Below are positions 45,850 to 49,641 of a stretch of DNA of 49,641 bases, piece after piece. The first letter of the stretch is position 1. The number at the start of each line of letters is the position of its first letter. The stretch comes from a virus. The notes under the pieces are model-generated. The model saw only the letters and a list, made by a program, of their open reading frames with translations, made no database searches and was not told where the DNA came from. Position numbers and translations under genes: made by a program. The stretch lies in the IMG/VR virus record IMGVR_UViG_3300050191_000028, positions 1 to 49,641 of that record. One strand, written 5' to 3'.

Positions 45850-46399
45850 CGTATACGTCCCCCCGTCCAACTTTCTTAGCGGCTACAGCTAGGGCAGTCG
45901 CAGCCTTATCGGCAGCCGTAGCCAGGACAACCGCAGCTTTATCGGCAGCCGTAGCGAGTACGTTTGCAGCGGTATCCGCAGTAGCCTTAAGGGAGCTAGC
46001 TATAGCAGCAATCTCAAGGTGTAGCTGAGCGTGGGAGGCAAGGATTTCTTTCGCATGGACCTCGAACTCGGTCTTAAATTGATCGACTGTAGACGCCTTA
46101 GTAATCATATCAGTCAGCACAACGATCTGTGCGTCCTTAGTCTGTAGCTGTGTTCTAAGGTCTGCTACGTCAGTCTCCAACTGGGATATGCGCTCTTTAA
46201 GAACATCGATAGTCTCAGCCGCTATAGCAGAAACATCGGCGCCAGGACCTCTCCACCATTTACCAAGTTGATGCCTGTTCTTGAATGCAGAAACGGCTCC
46301 CCATACGGCAACTAGTACGGCGACCCCTTCGAGGATAATAAGAGTAGCCGAGCCGGCAGTTAATGACCCTGCCGTAGACGCTGCTAGCATGGAGAGCAT
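45842..46399 (-). CDS. Membrane-anchored coiled-coil protein
   Basis: 185 residues. One transmembrane segment (TLIILEGVAVLVAVWGAVSA, about 19-38), a coiled coil (IDVLKERISQLETDVADLRT...), and an Ala-rich end with an imperfect 12-residue repeat (VLATAADKAAVV, VLATAADKAATA). Next to endolysin, so it may help lysis in the way of a spanin or second holin. No family is certain. Confidence 0.6.
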   Translation of the reverse strand: MLSMLAASTAGSLTAGSATLIILEGVAVLVAVWGAVSAFKNRHQLGKWWRGPGADVSAIAAETIDVLKERISQLETDVADLRTQLQTKDAQIVVLTDMITKASTVDQFKTEFEVHAKEILASHAQLHLEIAAIASSLKATADTAANVLATAADKAAVVLATAADKAATALAVAAKKVGRGDVYDG

Positions 46400-46410
46400 G
46401 TCATGCCTAC

Positions 46411-47271
46411 TTAGCTATAGATCCAGCTAAACAAGCTGGTATCTGGGTTGATATGAGGGATCCCGCCAGCCTGACATTCAGCAAACTCAGCGGGAGAGAT
46501 GTGCAGACAATTGGCTTTACCTTTGCCTAGGCAAAAGTAGATGTTGCCGTTAGTACTATCGGTGAATGTAAACACTGTTTTTCCTTTACCTGTAGTTGGT
46601 GAGGGCGGGGGCGGTGTGCCTATGATTCCATTGAGATTCCAGAGCTTGCCACTTACGTCGATAACATCATCAACATCGCACGAGTATCCGTGAGGGGATA
46701 CATAGAAGCTGGGGCGCTGAGCGATGATAGTACCCGGATACCAAGGCGGTCCCGAGGTACCGTCTGGGGCGTGCCACAGCCACTCGATACCGTAAGAGAG
46801 CAGTGTCTCATAGACAGAGGACTGCATGTACCCAGTAGGCTGATACCCGTTGTCTTTAATGTACTTGTCGGCCTCCGAGAAGAAAGCGATAACGTTAGCC
46901 TCGTTCGAGACTACGGCGTCATTCGAGAGACAAGCCAAAGCGCCCGGAGGAGCACCAGCGGCCTTGTTGCAAGCTACAACCGTTTTAGCCCGGGCGAGTC
47001 CACCAGGACCACCGAGAGTACTAGGGTCATCGGCACCTATTTCCAAGTTAAGAAAACAGCCCATGCCGGCTACGGTAGCTTCCTCTAGCCAGGTGCGCCC
47101 GTATGGTGTCAGCACTGGCGGGTCACCCTGCCCGCACATAGCTACCCACGAACCCCACGCATAGAGCGCCATACCAAGAACGTTATACCCGTTCTTTGGT
47201 CCCCATGACTGTAGAAAGGTAGGGCTAACAAGTACATTGGAATAACTGTCTAACAATACCGTACTAACCAT
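46411..47271 (-). CDS. Endolysin, glycoside hydrolase-like (DUF1906-like)
   Basis: 286 residues from the ATG at 47271 (GGAG nine bases upstream, overlapping the glycosyltransferase stop). The catalytic domain has the TIM-barrel pattern of DUF1906/GH25-like lysozymes: GMALYAWGSWV, GMGCFLNLEIGADDPSTLGG (acidic catalytic candidates near 85-90), LSNDAVV, GYMQSSVYETLL and IEWLWHAPDG. A Pro-rich linker (GTPPPPSPTTGKG) leads to a C-terminal ~50-residue module with two Cys, likely cell-wall binding. It should cut host peptidoglycan. Confidence 0.75.
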   Translation of the reverse strand: MVSTVLLDSYSNVLVSPTFLQSWGPKNGYNVLGMALYAWGSWVAMCGQGDPPVLTPYGRTWLEEATVAGMGCFLNLEIGADDPSTLGGPGGLARAKTVVACNKAAGAPPGALACLSNDAVVSNEANVIAFFSEADKYIKDNGYQPTGYMQSSVYETLLSYGIEWLWHAPDGTSGPPWYPGTIIAQRPSFYVSPHGYSCDVDDVIDVSGKLWNLNGIIGTPPPPSPTTGKGKTVFTFTDSTNGNIYFCLGKGKANCLHISPAEFAECQAGGIPHINPDTSLFSWIYS

Positions 47272-48313
47272 AGAAACCATCTCCATAAAGACCCTGTAGA
47301 CGCTCAAAGTAGGTGTCGTATTGTAAGGATATAACCTCAGTTGACCACTTTGATATAGCACGCTCTCTAATATATTCTCTGTCTAAACTCTTTACATCCT
47401 CGACGGCCTTAGCAAACTCAGCTATAGTATGACAGCGATACCCTGTCTTACCCTGCTCGACATTTTCTGGGAAGGCGCCCCAGTCAGTAGAGATTACGGG
47501 TGTTCCGCATATCTGTGCTTCCGCTGACACACCGCCAAACGGCTCCAAATATAAAGAAGGTACCAGTATTGCCCGAGCATTACCCATGAGCCTGGAACGT
47601 TCGTCTGGTCCCACAACACCAACGTACTCTCCATACTCCGGTGGAGTCCCCTGGCCGGCGAGCACCAATGGAAGGCCGGAACGTTTTGCTGTTTCGACTG
47701 CAATGTCTAGACCCTTCATAGGAATCATCCGGCCAACATACAATAGATAATCTCCCTCGCCAGTTCCTTTAGGAAATTGGTCAACCTCGAAGTAGTTAGG
47801 AATCACCTGGTCATAGAACACGCCCGGCGCCGACATGATCTCCTTCGGTGGCTGCTGTCCAGTCCTAAATCCGTAGATCGAGTGCATCCACGCATAGGAC
47901 TCAAATACATGGTGGCTGCGATTGAGGATACCCGAGTATCCTATGCCATACTCGCAGATCAGGTTATCGGGGAAGGAATCGGCTATAGGCGCCTGAGGAT
48001 TGCCGGTAGTCAGACAAATGATGTCCTGCGGCCCAGCTCGGTTCTTCAGTTCCTTTATGACTTTACGGTTCATAAGCTCGAAGTAATCTAGGTTCCACTT
48101 AGGCTCGGTAACTTCTGCTGTAGCTGGTCCATATACACAAGGTACTGTATTAGGGAAGATAGATTCATCTGATGCATATAGGGTAACATCATACCCTATC
48201 TTATCCATCATACGTGCTAGCTTTAAAGCTTTCATCGTATATGCGCACCAACTCCATGCCCATGTACAAGATGTATGTGGGAGTGAAATCACGTGTAATG
48301 CGGGCTTTACCAT
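47264..48313 (-). CDS. Glycosyltransferase (GT4/GT-B family)
   Basis: 349 residues from MVKPALHVISLPHTS at 48313. The C-terminal domain has LLYVGRMIPMKGLDIAVETA, the VLAGQG strand, and VPSLYLEPFGGVSAEAQICG containing the E-x7-E motif, as in GT4 enzymes that use nucleotide sugars. It overlaps the upstream GT32-like gene (TAATG) and the endolysin gene. It probably glycosylates a virion or host surface component. Confidence 0.87.
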   Translation of the reverse strand: MVKPALHVISLPHTSCTWAWSWCAYTMKALKLARMMDKIGYDVTLYASDESIFPNTVPCVYGPATAEVTEPKWNLDYFELMNRKVIKELKNRAGPQDIICLTTGNPQAPIADSFPDNLICEYGIGYSGILNRSHHVFESYAWMHSIYGFRTGQQPPKEIMSAPGVFYDQVIPNYFEVDQFPKGTGEGDYLLYVGRMIPMKGLDIAVETAKRSGLPLVLAGQGTPPEYGEYVGVVGPDERSRLMGNARAILVPSLYLEPFGGVSAEAQICGTPVISTDWGAFPENVEQGKTGYRCHTIAEFAKAVEDVKSLDREYIRERAISKWSTEVISLQYDTYFERLQGLYGDGFYG

Positions 48314-48921
48314 TACTTCCTCCAAGAGGCTGCCCAGTGGTGCGCAGCCATAGCATTTGGATGGTCCTCGTGTCTCCATACTTCGCCCCCATGATAGGGG
48401 TAGAATAGCTCAGCAGGTACTATGGTAATCTCTCCCAGGTGCCTATGCAAGATACTCTGCAAGTACGTAGGGCCGGCACGAGTAGTGGGGTGATTGTTGC
48501 GAGCAAAGGACTCTGGCATTTTCTCGATAATCTCCGCTAGTATTGGATGCCCAGCTGTAGCAGCAAAGAACCCAGCAGCGAAATGTATAGCGCCGCCCCT
48601 TATGAACTCAGGGCAAGCAATGAATCCGTGAGGACTTAAGTCAATGAGATCCCCTATAGGAAGGAAGTTCTCGAAATCGGTGTCTATGTAAACGCCACCA
48701 CACTTATAGATGACCTCGTACCGGAGTACGTCAGCCTTCTCGGAGAATGTCTCGGCTATCTCCCACTCGTGCCGGTTAACGCCCCAGCTAGGGAACTGGT
48801 CCCACACATAGGACGCCCAGCCAGGGTTAAGGTCTAGCCACGTCTGACCGTACCCAGCAAACACGTCCGGCATAGGGCCTGACTCTGCCACCCAGACTCT
48901 ATGAAACTTGTGGGGAATCAT
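48313..48921 (-). CDS. Glycosyltransferase with DXD motif (GT32-like)
   Basis: 202 residues from the ATG at 48921 (MIPHKFHRVWVAESG, GGAG six bases upstream), the standard start of the GT32/Gly_transf_sug family; an ATG at 48945 is also possible. EKADVLRYEVIYKCGGVYID followed by TDFE holds the DXD metal-sugar motif. The last residues HHWAASWRK are also typical. The gene lies directly behind the leftward promoter at 48961-48989. Confidence 0.85.
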   Translation of the reverse strand: MIPHKFHRVWVAESGPMPDVFAGYGQTWLDLNPGWASYVWDQFPSWGVNRHEWEIAETFSEKADVLRYEVIYKCGGVYIDTDFENFLPIGDLIDLSPHGFIACPEFIRGGAIHFAAGFFAATAGHPILAEIIEKMPESFARNNHPTTRAGPTYLQSILHRHLGEITIVPAELFYPYHGGEVWRHEDHPNAMAAHHWAASWRK

Positions 48922-48960
48922 TGGCATCTCCAAACGACTCGACATATCCCTACACACAAC

Positions 48961-48989
48961 AGGGTATCAGACTATGCCATTGCTGTCCA
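48961..48989 (-). promoter_or_regulatory. Phage promoter for glycosyltransferase/lysis genes
   Basis: Minus strand: -35 TGGACA, 17-base spacer, -10 TACCCT, then GTTGT. It lies between the tail fibre stop and the GT32-like gene, so glycosylation and lysis genes can be made apart from the tail operon. Confidence 0.76.
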
Positions 48990-48994
48990 GTAGT

Positions 48995-49641
48995 TTAAGA
49001 ATTGTACACGATATGATAAGAGAAAGTGTCTCCGCTAACTAACCTATACGAGGGTGACGCTCCAAAAAAGTTAGTAACGGTACCACCGGCAATGAACTGA
49101 AGATACGGACTCGCGCCGGATATTAGTACAACCGCACCCGAATAAGCACCGCCAGCGGCAGGAAAGCAAGACCACTCTCCGATGACTGTAGTTACTCCTG
49201 GGTTAGCCACGGCCGTAGGTAACTGAGCATTAGCTACAGTTATTACTGTACCGGCCAAACCTGAGCCCGGAGCAGATATAACCATATTCGCAACAACCTC
49301 AACATGAGTACCAGCCTGCCACCACCACGACCCCTCCGATGATAGCGCGCAGGCACTAGTTTGATTTACGCCAACCCAAGTAGTAGTTAACTGCGTAGCC
49401 GGAGCCGGACCAGTAGCACCGGTTGCGCCGGTTGCGCCGGTTGCGCCGGTAGCGCCGGTTGCGCCAACGGATCCTGCGCCAGAGCCGCCTATAGCGCCGG
49501 TAGCACCTTGATACCCGGTAGGCCCTGTTGCACCGCCTGGACCGGTAGGCCCTGTTGCACCGCCTGGACCGGTAGGCCCTGTTGCACCGCCTGGACCGGT
49601 AGGCCCTGTTGCACCGCCTGGACCGGTAGGCCCTGTTGCAC
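48995..49641 (-). CDS. Collagen-like tail fibre, open at right end
   Basis: The C-terminal 214 residues are visible. The frame enters at the window edge with nine-residue repeats (ATGPTGPGG), then irregular Gly-x-y triplets (GATGATGATG...), then a C-terminal beta head (about 49350-48995) ending in [14 protein letters not shown]. Such fibres form trimers and bind the host. The glycosyltransferases just downstream may decorate it. Confidence 0.8.
   Translation of the reverse strand, partial: ATGPTGPGGATGPTGPGGATGPTGPGGATGPTGPGGATGPTGYQGATGAIGGSGAGSVGATGATGATGATGATGATGPAPATQLTTTWVGVNQTSACALSSEGSWWWQAGTHVEVVANMVISAPGSGLAGTVITVANAQLPTAVANPGVTTVIGEWSCFPAAGGAYSGAVVLISGASPYLQFIAGGTVTNFFGASPSYRLVSGDTFSYHIVYNS
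49513..49641 (-). repeat. 27-base tandem repeat in tail fibre gene
   Basis: Nearly perfect 27-base units (plus strand GGACCGGTAGGCCCTGTTGC then ACCGCCT) repeat at least four times up to the window edge. Each encodes one nine-residue Gly-x-y block. Copy number may vary by slippage or recombination. Confidence 0.9.

Noticed and set aside
49513-49641. CRISPR-like direct repeats
   Set aside because: The repeats are contiguous without spacers, in frame, and encode collagen triplets.

Overview
This window is most of a tailed double-stranded DNA bacteriophage genome (HK97-type head, Caudoviricetes) that infects an actinobacterium. The host call rests on a WhiB-family protein (36834-37082), a homologue of the actinobacterial protein tag Pup (11353-11550), and actinophage-style terminase, portal and protease proteins. 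No integrase, repressor or attachment site is visible, so a lytic lifestyle is the simplest reading. Both ends run into open structural genes on the minus strand. The missing capsid and tail genes probably lie between the right end and the left end of a circularly permuted genome.

Layout. (1) 1-14351, minus strand: packaging and head genes. In transcription order these are small zinc/HNH genes, a papain-like peptidase, a 0.9-kb non-coding AT-rich repeat region, a zinc ribbon, Pup, small terminase, collagen-like and LamG-like proteins, large terminase, portal, a 1017-residue protein with a C-terminal ADP-ribosyltransferase signature, prohead protease, and a HAD protein. (2) 14352-14833: divergent control region. 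(3) 14834-37518, plus strand: tightly overlapping early/replication genes: RNA ligase, DnaQ-like exonuclease, ClpP-like protease, HAD-DUF5664 fusion, family A DNA polymerase, two RuvC-like resolvases, a proteasome-beta/HslV-like hydrolase, SNF2 helicase, Cas4-like nuclease, Sak4-like ATPase, DUF669 protein, LAGLIDADG endonuclease, primase-helicase and WhiB, with many very small genes between them. (4) 37519-38839: about 1.1 kb of non-coding, strongly folded sequence behind a phage promoter, probably one large ornate RNA. (5) 38840-44934, plus strand: small orphan genes, most separated by a self-cleaving RNA. (6) A strong bidirectional terminator at 45029-45070. (7) 45099-49641, minus strand: lysis genes, two glycosyltransferases and a collagen-like tail fibre.

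The most striking system is in region 5. Eleven complete type II hammerhead ribozymes and one degenerate copy lie between consecutive genes. Each has the conserved GUC-GAAA and CUGAUGA (or CCGAUGA) core strands, a stem III of variable sequence, and a stem I. Each also has a 5-6 bp pseudoknot between loop I and the bases just upstream of the next gene's ribosome binding site. The pseudoknot sequences change from copy to copy while pairing is kept. The predicted result is one long transcript that cuts itself into mono- or dicistronic mRNAs, each starting with a 5'-OH hairpin-pseudoknot and ending in a stem III hairpin.

Six copies of one phage promoter (TTGACA-like, N17-18, TACCCT followed by GTTGT) control the early, head, glycosyltransferase and ribozyme blocks. 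A second theme is protein turnover: Pup, a proteasome/HslV-like hydrolase and a ClpP-like protease in one phage suggest it engages or redirects host pupylation and proteolysis.
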